64,000 bases of DNA from Oleiphilus sp. (lineage in GTDB: Bacteria > Pseudomonadota > Gammaproteobacteria > Pseudomonadales > Oleiphilaceae). The stretch is from contig PZPK01000008.1 in the NCBI GenBank assembly GCA_006212045.1, positions 83,076-147,075 of the forward strand, read 5' to 3'. The number at the start of each line of letters is the position of its first letter. Within the stretch, counting starts at the first letter, position 1. Made by a program: the position numbers and the translations under genes. The notes beneath the pieces are model-generated. The model was given only the letters and a program-made list of their open reading frames with translations, searched no databases and was not told where the DNA came from. Below are positions 38,668 through 45,581 of this stretch, in pieces.

Positions 38668-38969
38668 TTTTGTTTGCCCATCAGTTGTATATCCTGAAGT
38701 TTTCTGCCAAGCGCATCATCGCTCGCTACCCTGGCAAAATCTTCAACCAAACCAATCACTGCCAGTACCGCGACATAATGGCCGATCGAAACGGCCGGGT
38801 CTCCCCGCTCAATCTTCCGGATGGTCAGGCGGCTTAAGCCTGTCCGTTCGGCAATCAGTGATTGGGAATATTTTCGGCGCTTGCATGCCAGCTTGATATT
38901 CTCACCTAGCTGGCAGAGCACCTTCTGGTTTTTTGGAAATACCACCGCCTTTCGCCTATCAGATGACAT
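38664..38969 (-). CDS. hipB: HipB-like antitoxin / repressor
   Basis: This is an XRE-family repressor expected to bind HipA and the shared promoter. The product has 101 residues: a helix-turn-helix at about 34-56 (YSQSLIAERTGLSRLTIRKIE), then VSIGHYVAVLAVIGL and DDALGRKLQD, a pattern common in HipB proteins paired with single-gene HipA kinases. The ATG at 38969 has no visible ribosome site and lies five bases from an operator copy. A GTG at about codon 9 with AAAGG upstream is a possible alternative start. Four operator-like repeats precede the gene. Confidence 0.85.
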   Translation of the reverse strand: MSSDRRKAVVFPKNQKVLCQLGENIKLACKRRKYSQSLIAERTGLSRLTIRKIERGDPAVSIGHYVAVLAVIGLVEDFARVASDDALGRKLQDIQLMGKQK

Positions 38970-38973
38970 ATAT

Positions 38974-38991
38974 TGATCACTATAGTTATCA
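38974..38991. promoter_or_regulatory. hipBA operator copy 1
   Basis: TGATCACTATAGTTATCA is an 18-bp near-perfect dyad (one mismatched pair) five bases before the hipB start codon. It is the best match to the repeat consensus. Confidence 0.7.
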
Positions 38992-39004
38992 TTTCATGCA
39001 TTTA

Positions 39005-39022
39005 TGATCACCATAGCATCCA
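39005..39022. promoter_or_regulatory. hipBA operator copy 2, covering the -10 box
   Basis: TGATCACCATAGCATCCA is a degenerate copy of the same 18-bp motif, 31 bases from copy 1. It contains the candidate -10 hexamer of the hipBA promoter, so a bound repressor would block polymerase. Confidence 0.6.
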
Positions 39023-39038
39023 CACCTCGAACTGTAAA
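39010..39038 (-). promoter_or_regulatory. hipBA promoter
   Basis: On the minus strand, TTTACA (39033-39038) and TATGGT (39010-39015) stand 17 bases apart, about 41 bases before the hipB start. The boxes are flanked and overlapped by operator copies 2 and 3, which fits autorepression by HipB-HipA. Confidence 0.6.
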
Positions 39039-39044
39039 CATTAA

Positions 39045-39062
39045 TGGACACTACAGTTACCA
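39045..39062. promoter_or_regulatory. hipBA operator copy 3
   Basis: TGGACACTACAGTTACCA matches the 18-bp motif in the same orientation as copies 1 and 2, just upstream of the -35 box. Confidence 0.6.
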
Positions 39063-39075
39063 TTTTTGATTTATA

Positions 39076-39093
39076 TGATAACTATAATGCCCA
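39076..39093. promoter_or_regulatory. hipBA operator copy 4 (inverted)
   Basis: TGATAACTATAATGCCCA is the motif in reverse orientation; its complement TGGGCATTATAGTTATCA aligns with copy 1 at 14 of 18 positions. It completes a 120-base array. Confidence 0.6.
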
Positions 39094-39409
39094 CTCAAAA
39101 TCAGGATTGATCACAAATCTTTGCAATGCCAAAAGCTTTCCCGGCCGAAGGAACGTCAAACGAAAAAACATGCCATTGAGATTGATTACTCGCCCATTTT
39201 TCAGCCCTGAGCAGTGAGCGAGCGATGAGACAACACAATGTAAACGCCGCCTCTGGAGCCTCATAAGACAAATCTTGTAAAACAAAGTCATACTTGTGAA
39301 ACCTGCCGCTTCTAAGCTACTTGCGTTTAGGACTTAAATCATCGAATCTTAGTGCTTACTCGCAAAGTCGAAAACTCCATGCACCCACTCCAGGACAAAG
39401 ACAAGACGT

Positions 39410-40366
39410 ATGGCTAGCAAACTTTCCCAATTAAAAGAAATGACCACCGTTGTGGCGGATACGGGCGATATCGAAGCGATCAAAGCCTGGCAGCCTGTTG
39501 ACGCGACCACTAACCCCTCCCTGCTGCTGAAAGCGGCGGCAATGCCACAGTATCAGGCCCTGATCGATCAGGCGGTTGCCTATGCCAAAGACAATGCTTC
39601 GGGCACTGATGCACAATGTGCGCTGGCCTGTGATCATCTGGCGGTTTCGATCGGTAAGGAAATTACCCAGGTGATTCCCGGTCGGGTATCGACCGAGGTG
39701 GATGCCCGCCTTTCATTTGATACCGCCGCGACCATCAACAAGGCCAAACAGCTGATCGCCATGTACGAAGAACAAGGCATTACGCGTGATCGGGTACTGA
39801 TCAAGATCGCTTCAACCTGGGAAGGCATCAAGGCCGCTGAAACACTTGAAAGAGAAGGTATCAATTGCAATCTCACCTTGCTGTTCAGCTTTGCTCAGGC
39901 GGTGGCTGCTGCCGAAGCCGGCGCATTTTTGATCTCACCCTTTGTTGGCCGCATTCTGGACTGGTATAAGGCGCACACCGGAAAAGACAGCTATCCGCCC
40001 GAAGAAGATCCGGGTGTACTTTCGGTTTCCGGAATTTACCACTACTATAAGTCGCATGGTTACGAGACCATCGTCATGGGCGCGAGCTTCCGGAATACCG
40101 GTGAAATCGAACAACTGGCCGGTTGTGACCGTCTGACCATCAGTCCGGACCTTCTGGCCGCGCTGGAAGAGGACACAGGGACACTGGCGCGCGTGCTAAG
40201 CCCTGGCGAGCTGGGCACCGAAGAGGTAACACCGCTATCGGAAAGCGGCTTCAGGTGGCAAATGAATGAAGATGCCATGGCAACTGAAAAACTTGCCGAA
40301 GGCATCCGCAAATTTGCCGGGGACCAGATCAAACTGGAACAACAAATGAGGGCGGCATTACATTGA
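39410..40366 (+). CDS. talB: Transaldolase
   Basis: Transaldolase moves a dihydroxyacetone unit between sugar phosphates in the non-oxidative pentose phosphate pathway. The product has 318 residues, the standard long TalB type. The Schiff-base lysine is K132 in [16 protein letters not shown], and [13 protein letters not shown] (about 30-42) is the first active-site signature. Its last bases overlap the start of the TerB-like gene. Confidence 0.95.
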   Translation: MASKLSQLKEMTTVVADTGDIEAIKAWQPVDATTNPSLLLKAAAMPQYQALIDQAVAYAKDNASGTDAQCALACDHLAVSIGKEITQVIPGRVSTEVDARLSFDTAATINKAKQLIAMYEEQGITRDRVLIKIASTWEGIKAAETLEREGINCNLTLLFSFAQAVAAAEAGAFLISPFVGRILDWYKAHTGKDSYPPEEDPGVLSVSGIYHYYKSHGYETIVMGASFRNTGEIEQLAGCDRLTISPDLLAALEEDTGTLARVLSPGELGTEEVTPLSESGFRWQMNEDAMATEKLAEGIRKFAGDQIKLEQQMRAALH

Positions 40367-40812
40367 TAGAAAAACTCAAACAGCTGTTGCTTCCGGAAAC
40401 CCAGGAAGCACCCGAAAATACCGAAGAAGCCATCCAGCTGGCCTGTCTGATCATGATGATCGAAACAGGCAAAGCCGATCACGACTTTGACGAAAAGGAA
40501 CTGAATACGGTGCGTAAAGTCGCGCTGGATGTCTACGGGCTGGATGAGAACACCATCGACAAAATGATCATGGATGCCAAGCAGGCGGCAGATGACGCCA
40601 CCTCTTTGTACGAGTTCACTTCCCTGATTAACGAAAATCTGGACGAGGAACAAAAGTACCGGGTCATCCAATCCATGTGGCGAGTTGCCTTCGCAGATGG
40701 TCAGATCGACCGTTACGAAGAGCATATTATTCGGCGTGCGGCAGACCTGCTTTACGTCGAGCACGCCCGTTTTATTGAAGCGAAGCTATCCGTCAAAGAA
40801 GCCTTGCCATAG
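40363..40812 (+). CDS. TerB-family (tellurite resistance-like) protein
   Basis: This is a cytoplasmic, all-helical TerB-domain protein of 149 residues, function unknown; the TerB fold often binds metal through acidic residues. The family pattern is clear: two related halves with [16 protein letters not shown] and [23 protein letters not shown]. The start is TTG at 40363, overlapping the talB stop by four bases, with GAGGG about ten bases upstream; the next ATG is too far inside the domain. It is not part of a ter operon. Confidence 0.85.
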   Translation: MIEKLKQLLLPETQEAPENTEEAIQLACLIMMIETGKADHDFDEKELNTVRKVALDVYGLDENTIDKMIMDAKQAADDATSLYEFTSLINENLDEEQKYRVIQSMWRVAFADGQIDRYEEHIIRRAADLLYVEHARFIEAKLSVKEALP

Positions 40813-40821
40813 GCCGAGCCC

Positions 40822-41544
40822 ATGATCATTGTCGGCCATCGGGGTGCCAGGAATGAAGCGCCCGAGAACACCATTGAGTCGTTCAGGCATGCCTACGAGC
40901 ATGGCTGTGACCATTTTGAGTTGGATGTCCAGTTATCCAGAGACCATCAACTGGTCGTCTTTCATGACACCTCCCTGAAACGCACGACCGGAAAACGTGG
41001 CAAGTTGTCTGACTACGATCTCGATGAACTGACAAAACTCGATGCACGTCAAAACACCCCTGGCTGGCCGCAAGCCTGCCTGATTCCCTCACTGGAACAA
41101 CTGCTCGATGCCCTGCCCGATGTCAAACACTGGCAGTTTGAGGTCAAGACCGACAGCCGCTTGCGATTGAAAATCGTTGCACAAAAACTGATACAGCTGA
41201 TTAAAGCGCGTAAGCTCGATGGCAGGGCCACTTTGACCTCCTCCAACCGCTGGTTTCTGAAAACGGCGCGCGCTCAATGCGCCAAGGTTTCTCTGGGCGT
41301 GGTCGCGGAAAGCCGATTCTGGGAACCGGTGACGGCTGCCATGAAACTGGAATGCGAATACCTGTGCCTGAGTGATCGCTTGGCGACACCGAAACGCATC
41401 TCGGACGCGCATGCAAAAGGTTTAAAGGTATCCGTCTGGACGATCAACGCGCCTGAGCGTATGACGGAATTGGCAGAGTTGGGGATATTCAGCATTATTA
41501 CGGATGTGCCTTCCATGGCGCTTGCCCATCCGGGGACTCGGTAA
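40822..41544 (+). CDS. Glycerophosphodiester phosphodiesterase (UgpQ-like)
   Basis: The enzyme hydrolyses glycerophosphodiesters to glycerol-3-phosphate and an alcohol. It is a GDPD TIM barrel of 240 residues with no signal peptide, so cytoplasmic like UgpQ. The catalytic segment VGHRGARNEAPENTIESF (first histidine at about residue 5) and the metal-binding HFELDVQLSRDHQLVVFHD are intact. It may recycle phospholipid headgroups. It follows the TerB-like gene by nine bases. Confidence 0.92.
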   Translation: MIIVGHRGARNEAPENTIESFRHAYEHGCDHFELDVQLSRDHQLVVFHDTSLKRTTGKRGKLSDYDLDELTKLDARQNTPGWPQACLIPSLEQLLDALPDVKHWQFEVKTDSRLRLKIVAQKLIQLIKARKLDGRATLTSSNRWFLKTARAQCAKVSLGVVAESRFWEPVTAAMKLECEYLCLSDRLATPKRISDAHAKGLKVSVWTINAPERMTELAELGIFSIITDVPSMALAHPGTR

Positions 41545-41576
41545 CACAACAGGCATTCAGGCCCCTTGTGTTTCAA

Positions 41577-42530
41577 CTAGCTTGGGAACAGTTCGATCGG
41601 GTAGCGAATATTGGTCCGATCTGATCCCGACTTATGACCAAAGTTGACCAGCAGTAGGCGATTACAGATTTTGGATTCCAGATCCGGTTCATTGATGGTG
41701 GAATCTTCCATCTTACAGCTCGACACCGCACCATCTTCTTCAATGACCAACAGCGGTGTAATCACACCCTGTATCGACGGTTTCTTGCGCAGGGCACGGT
41801 TATAAATACGATAGATCGCTGACTTGTTGGCATCCATGGTACGACGAATATCTTCCGTAGATCGGGTAGCGACCATTTGTTCTGCCGCTTCTTCCTCGGC
41901 CACTGCGGCCACCACTTCTTCGACATCGGCCAACTCTGTTGCCGAACGAGAGGCCAGAGACAGCTGCTGTGTTTCGGTCGTCAATTGCGTTTCATCCACG
42001 CCGGCACTGCGTGTTGTGGCCACAGCACGGGACGCCAGTTTGTCATCCACCTTACGCGCGATGGGTTTGGCGGTAACCGTTTTGGGTGTATCCAGTTTCA
42101 CGGTATCTGCCAAGGCGCTGAGCTTGGACAATTGCGAGCTCATCGCCAGCAAACCTGACTTTTTGGCTTTTTCCCTTGCCGCCTTCACTTCTTCAGGCTT
42201 GGCCTTGATCTTGGGTTTAGGCTTTTTGGCAATTTTGGGCTTCGGTTTTGGCTTTGGTTTTTCCGCCACTTTCTTTTCAGGTTTCGGCTCGGGCTTTTTC
42301 TCTTCCTTTTTCTTGATAATCGGTTTGGGTGGCTCTTTTTTCTTCAGGACAACCTTGGCCAGTTGTGGAGGCAACTTCTCCATTTCCTCGCGTTTCTGCT
42401 CCGGGAGCTCGGTGATCGTAATCATCACTGCGATCACCAGAAATACGGGGAGTACCACCGATACAGTGCGTACCAGACGGCTCACTTCTCCTTGTTCGGG
42501 ACTCCATGCCAAGCCTTTGCGAACAAACAT
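41577..42530 (-). CDS. AgmX/PglI C-terminal domain protein (TonB-like)
   Basis: This is a TonB-like energy transducer candidate of 317 residues: one N-terminal membrane helix (about 22-40), then a long proline/lysine/glutamate segment (about 50-125) that could span the periplasm. A threonine- and alanine-rich middle follows, then an AgmX/PglI-type C-terminal domain (about 220-317) with SAIYRIYNRALRKKPSIQG and NIRYPIELFPS. The domain is named from Myxococcus gliding proteins. It is not the canonical TonB domain. The start is among overlapping GTG, GTG and ATG codons at 42536-42530. It is the last gene of exbB-exbD-exbD-agmX. Confidence 0.82.
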   Translation of the reverse strand: MFVRKGLAWSPEQGEVSRLVRTVSVVLPVFLVIAVMITITELPEQKREEMEKLPPQLAKVVLKKKEPPKPIIKKKEEKKPEPKPEKKVAEKPKPKPKPKIAKKPKPKIKAKPEEVKAAREKAKKSGLLAMSSQLSKLSALADTVKLDTPKTVTAKPIARKVDDKLASRAVATTRSAGVDETQLTTETQQLSLASRSATELADVEEVVAAVAEEEAAEQMVATRSTEDIRRTMDANKSAIYRIYNRALRKKPSIQGVITPLLVIEEDGAVSSCKMEDSTINEPDLESKICNRLLLVNFGHKSGSDRTNIRYPIELFPS

Positions 42531-42535
42531 CACCA

Positions 42536-43036
42536 CTAGGCCTCCTGTTCAACCTGTCGATTGACCGCCAGCGATATACTCGCGTAGCCGGCATCAACAC
42601 ACGTTGACATGATCTTTTTCAAGAGTTCATAAGGAATTTCTTTGTCGGCGACAATCGTAATCGGTCGCCCCTGCTCCGGTTCCGGTATTCGGGCGCGCGA
42701 AGCCTGATAATCCAGTTCTGCTTTTAACAGCGGCTCGACATCGCCTTCATGGGCACGCATCGCCGTCACTTTCACAATCGGACGACCGCCGACCAGAATA
42801 TCCTCACCTGTCACAGCGAGTGAAAGGGAGTCTACCGGCATCTGATCCGCACTGGATACTGGCAACTTGATGCTTTTATCCTGATTCAGTACCTGCACGT
42901 CTGAAGAGGAATTGACCATCAGGAAGAACACCAGAATTGTAAAGATGTCCATCAGCGACACCAGGTTCAGTTTGCCCTGATTTTTGCCTCGCCGCTGGTG
43001 GCGCTTGATACGTTTAGCCTTGGCAGACTCTTTCAT
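42536..43036 (-). CDS. ExbD/TolR-family biopolymer transporter (second copy)
   Basis: ExbD-type proteins form, with ExbB, the proton channel that energises TonB-like proteins. The product has 166 residues: a basic N-terminus (RIKRHQRRGK), one membrane helix (about 24-44) carrying the essential aspartate in NLVSLMDIFTILVFFLMV, and a periplasmic domain ending in VPYELLKKIMSTCVDAG-like sequence. It overlaps the first exbD by four bases and abuts agmX. Confidence 0.9.
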   Translation of the reverse strand: MKESAKAKRIKRHQRRGKNQGKLNLVSLMDIFTILVFFLMVNSSSDVQVLNQDKSIKLPVSSADQMPVDSLSLAVTGEDILVGGRPIVKVTAMRAHEGDVEPLLKAELDYQASRARIPEPEQGRPITIVADKEIPYELLKKIMSTCVDAGYASISLAVNRQVEQEA

Positions 43037-43578
43037 GATTTCACCCCGGTTGAGCTTCTATGCTCATCTGATTCTGCTAAGGCATCCTGGTTATCCACCA
43101 CTTCCGGCGCATCGGCAATGGATACCTCCGGAAAAAGCTCTGCATGCACCAGGCTGCCTGCCACCACTGTTTTGAACGAACGGACCTTATCCATGACTGT
43201 GACCAGAGTCTGGTAAGAAGTGTCCTGCCGCGCCATGACGGTGACGTCTTTTTTATCGGGCACACGGGCTTTGATGTCCTGCATCACTTTCGCCAACATC
43301 TCGAAATCGTAACTGCCGTTGCGGTTATCAATTTGCTTGATCACGCCACCCTTGTTGTCCGAGACCAGCATCTGCTCTTCCAGGATAATCACCTGTAACT
43401 GCAGCGCCTGCTCGTCTGCCGCGGATTCGATAGACTTGGGAAAGTTCAACTCCAGTACCGAGGTGTGCGCAAAGATCATATTGATCAGCAAAATGGGAAC
43501 CAGCACGATCATCAGGTTCATGAACGCGGTAATATCCAGCTCCGCGTCCTGATGATGGCGTTTGAATCGACGTTTCAT
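43033..43578 (-). CDS. ExbD/TolR-family biopolymer transporter (first copy)
   Basis: The product has 181 residues in the same order: a basic N-terminus, a helix with the channel aspartate (DITAFMNLMIVLVPILLI, about 15-32) and a periplasmic domain ending at a pattern like TSYQTLVTVMDKVRSF. It differs clearly from the second copy, so the two probably occupy different positions in one complex, as is common where two exbD genes follow one exbB. Confidence 0.9.
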   Translation of the reverse strand: MKRRFKRHHQDAELDITAFMNLMIVLVPILLINMIFAHTSVLELNFPKSIESAADEQALQLQVIILEEQMLVSDNKGGVIKQIDNRNGSYDFEMLAKVMQDIKARVPDKKDVTVMARQDTSYQTLVTVMDKVRSFKTVVAGSLVHAELFPEVSIADAPEVVDNQDALAESDEHRSSTGVKS

Positions 43579-43620
43579 AGTGTTGGCCTGTGCCTGATAA
43601 TCAAATAAAAATTGATACGG

Positions 43621-44325
43621 TTAAACCGCTGGAGCCGGCTGTGCACCACTGGCTTCAGGAGCCTGTGGACGCGCCGCGGGTTTCGCCGTTGGCTGTTGTC
43701 CGGAACGTTCGCTGATCAGGTTCATTACCTTAACGCCCGCCATTTCGAAACTGTCGACAATCTCATTGGTTTTGGTTTGCAGCACCGAGTGAATCAGTAG
43801 CAATGGTATCGCGGCAATCAAACCGAACGCCGTGGTATTCATGGCGACAGAAATACTCTGTGACAGCAAGGAAGCTTTTTCGGCAGGGTCAGCCGAAGCC
43901 ACCGCCGTGAACGCCGCAATCAGACCGATAATCGTACCGAGCAGGCCCAATAGCGTCGAAACATTGGCCAGTGTCGCCAGATACTGCGTGCGCTTTTCGA
44001 GACGCGGCATGGTTTCCAGCAGCCCCTCTTCCATCGCGTATTCGATCTCTTCACGCGACTGCTTGCGCGCCAGACGCTGCAGACCAGCGCCCACCATCAT
44101 GCCCATGGCACTTTCGGATTGGGACGCATATTTCAGCGCTCCGTTCAGGTCCTTGCCCCGGATCATGCTGTACAGCTTGTCAAAAACGGTACGGTTGGAA
44201 CGTTTGGCCACTGTCAGGTAGGCGTAGCGCTCAATTGCGATGATGATACCGACTACCAGTACAAGCGAAATCGGGTACATGAAAAAACCGCCTTCCTGGA
44301 AGAAACGGATTGTGGTCTCAATCAT
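43621..44325 (-). CDS. MotA/TolQ/ExbB proton channel protein
   Basis: This is an ExbB-like inner-membrane channel subunit of 234 residues. Helix 1 (about 17-36) has MYPISLVLVVGIIIAIERYAY-type sequence. The conserved TRTQYLATLANVSTLLGLLGTIIG-like segment and FGLIAAIPLLLIHSVL form the channel helices. The C-terminal tail is alanine- and proline-rich. The start at 44325 is set by AGGAGTG nine bases upstream; extra codons upstream look artificial. Confidence 0.92.
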   Translation of the reverse strand: MIETTIRFFQEGGFFMYPISLVLVVGIIIAIERYAYLTVAKRSNRTVFDKLYSMIRGKDLNGALKYASQSESAMGMMVGAGLQRLARKQSREEIEYAMEEGLLETMPRLEKRTQYLATLANVSTLLGLLGTIIGLIAAFTAVASADPAEKASLLSQSISVAMNTTAFGLIAAIPLLLIHSVLQTKTNEIVDSFEMAGVKVMNLISERSGQQPTAKPAARPQAPEASGAQPAPAV

Positions 44326-44652
44326 TGTGTGGTCACTCCTATAAATATGATTGATGCAAAAAATATCTGCGCAGACACGTACATCGAAAAATCGCATCAA
44401 AGCAAAGATACAAACATTGTAAAAAAGTGTAGAACGAACGGAATGAAAATGTGGTGAATTCGGGAAAGCTTTTGTTGCGTTTTGTGTTCATGGCGATCCG
44501 TGCACGCTGGAACTGTGATCCATCCGACAATCCCTGGGGCGAAAACGTAAAGCCCCGCCCTGTGCCGGTATCCTTAAGAGCTGGTGGAAGATTTTAACAT
44601 GGCAGACACGGCGACTTACAAGAGTAATCTTGCACCACGCGGCCCTGCCCGG
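44326..44652. other. 327-base gap between the TPR gene set and exbB
   Basis: No gene is seen. The minus strand has an AT-rich stretch (about 44395-44430) that could hold the exbB promoter, but no clear -35/-10 pair. A GGGGC...GCCCC hairpin at about 44536-44557 has no U-tract. The gap suggests exbB has its own promoter. Confidence 0.5.
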
Positions 44653-44967
44653 CTATTGCTCAGGGTCAGCGCTTTTGACGGCAGACGATTGATTAAGAAA
44701 CACTTCATGATAAGTGATCAGGCGCTTGAACTCCTGCCTTTCCAGCGGTTCCAGAGGTCGTTGAATCGCAAACGTCTGCTCGGGTGACGATAACTGCTGA
44801 ACCTCGGGCGGTTGCCAGGGAATCAGATACAGTATGGTCGGCAGCTCCTGATTACCGCGAATACGTGTGCCTTCGATCGTAATGACCTCATCTTCTGCCA
44901 TCACCGGGGTGACGGGGAAGAGCAAGCCGAGAAAAACAGTGGCGAGTGTTATCGATTTAACGTTCAT
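44653..44967 (-). CDS. Small secreted protein of unknown function
   Basis: The product has 104 residues with a signal peptide (about 1-24, ending VMAED). A short beta-like stretch VITIEGTRIRGNQELPTILYLIPW follows in part; the second half is polar and helical. No family is recognised with confidence. It overlaps the preceding TPR gene (TGATG arrangement), so it is translated with the TPR set, and it is probably periplasmic. Confidence 0.7.
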   Translation of the reverse strand: MNVKSITLATVFLGLLFPVTPVMAEDEVITIEGTRIRGNQELPTILYLIPWQPPEVQQLSSPEQTFAIQRPLEPLERQEFKRLITYHEVFLNQSSAVKSADPEQ

Positions 44968-45581
44968 CAAGACTCTCCCAAGCGACGTTTCAGATCAAAG
45001 ATCCAGTCCTTGACCCGCGGATCCGTTTCACCCCGCAGGGCCTGATAATGCTCGTACAAGGGCAGTGCTTCCTGCAAACGCCCCTGATACAAATCCAGCA
45101 GAATTGCCAGATTCCGGACAGCTGGCGCATAATCCGGATCGCTGGCAATGGCTGCACGATAGTGTTCCTCGGCTTCTGCGAAACGCCCTTTCTCTCGCAA
45201 CAGCACCCCCATCAGGTTATGCCCTTGCTTATGCCCCGGCTCTAGGGCCAGTAACTGTTCCAGCTGTTGACGGGCGTCTTCCTCATCACCGGCCTCAAGG
45301 CTCAACTGTGCCAAATTGTAGCGCGGGCTTGTGAGGCCCGGGTCTTGCGCAAGGAGCGCCTCGTAAGCGCGACGAGCAGCTTCCACCTCTCCCTCTTTGT
45401 GCTGCGCCAACGCCGCCTGATAGTCATTCGCAAGTTGCTGTTGCTTCTGAACCGCCGGGTCCGGAATCGCTTCAGCCTCAGTCTGGCCCTGCTTATCCAG
45501 CGCGGAACAGGCGATCAGGCCCAGCAATGCAGCAGTCACAGTGGTACGACTCAGAAGCATCAGGATGTTACTGCAGTTCAT
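44967..45581 (-). CDS. TPR-repeat lipoprotein
   Basis: This is a 204-residue lipoprotein: signal peptide with lipobox LIAC at about residue 25, then four or so tetratricopeptide repeats (about 50-185), for example PRYNLAQLSLEAGDEEDA and AEEHYRAAIASDPDYAPA. TPR proteins hold complexes together; this one probably sits at a membrane in the periplasm. It overlaps the next upstream gene by 14 bases and the downstream small-protein gene by one. Confidence 0.85.
   Translation of the reverse strand: MNCSNILMLLSRTTVTAALLGLIACSALDKQGQTEAEAIPDPAVQKQQQLANDYQAALAQHKEGEVEAARRAYEALLAQDPGLTSPRYNLAQLSLEAGDEEDARQQLEQLLALEPGHKQGHNLMGVLLREKGRFAEAEEHYRAAIASDPDYAPAVRNLAILLDLYQGRLQEALPLYEHYQALRGETDPRVKDWIFDLKRRLGES

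Larger units (their letters stand above)
38970..39409. other. 440-base intergenic region between hipB and talB
   Basis: The left third holds the hipBA promoter and four operator-like repeats, listed separately. From about 39094 to 39409 no gene or clear structure is visible, although the talB promoter must lie here. A small minus-strand frame (39082-39291) overlaps the fourth repeat and has no ribosome site or family resemblance. Confidence 0.6.

Noticed and set aside
39082..39291. Minus-strand frame of 69 codons between hipB and talB
   Set aside because: No ribosome site, no recognisable family, and it overlaps operator copy 4.
40363..40812. Tellurite resistance operon
   Set aside because: Only a lone TerB-domain protein is present; no terZ, terA, terC, terD or terE is nearby.
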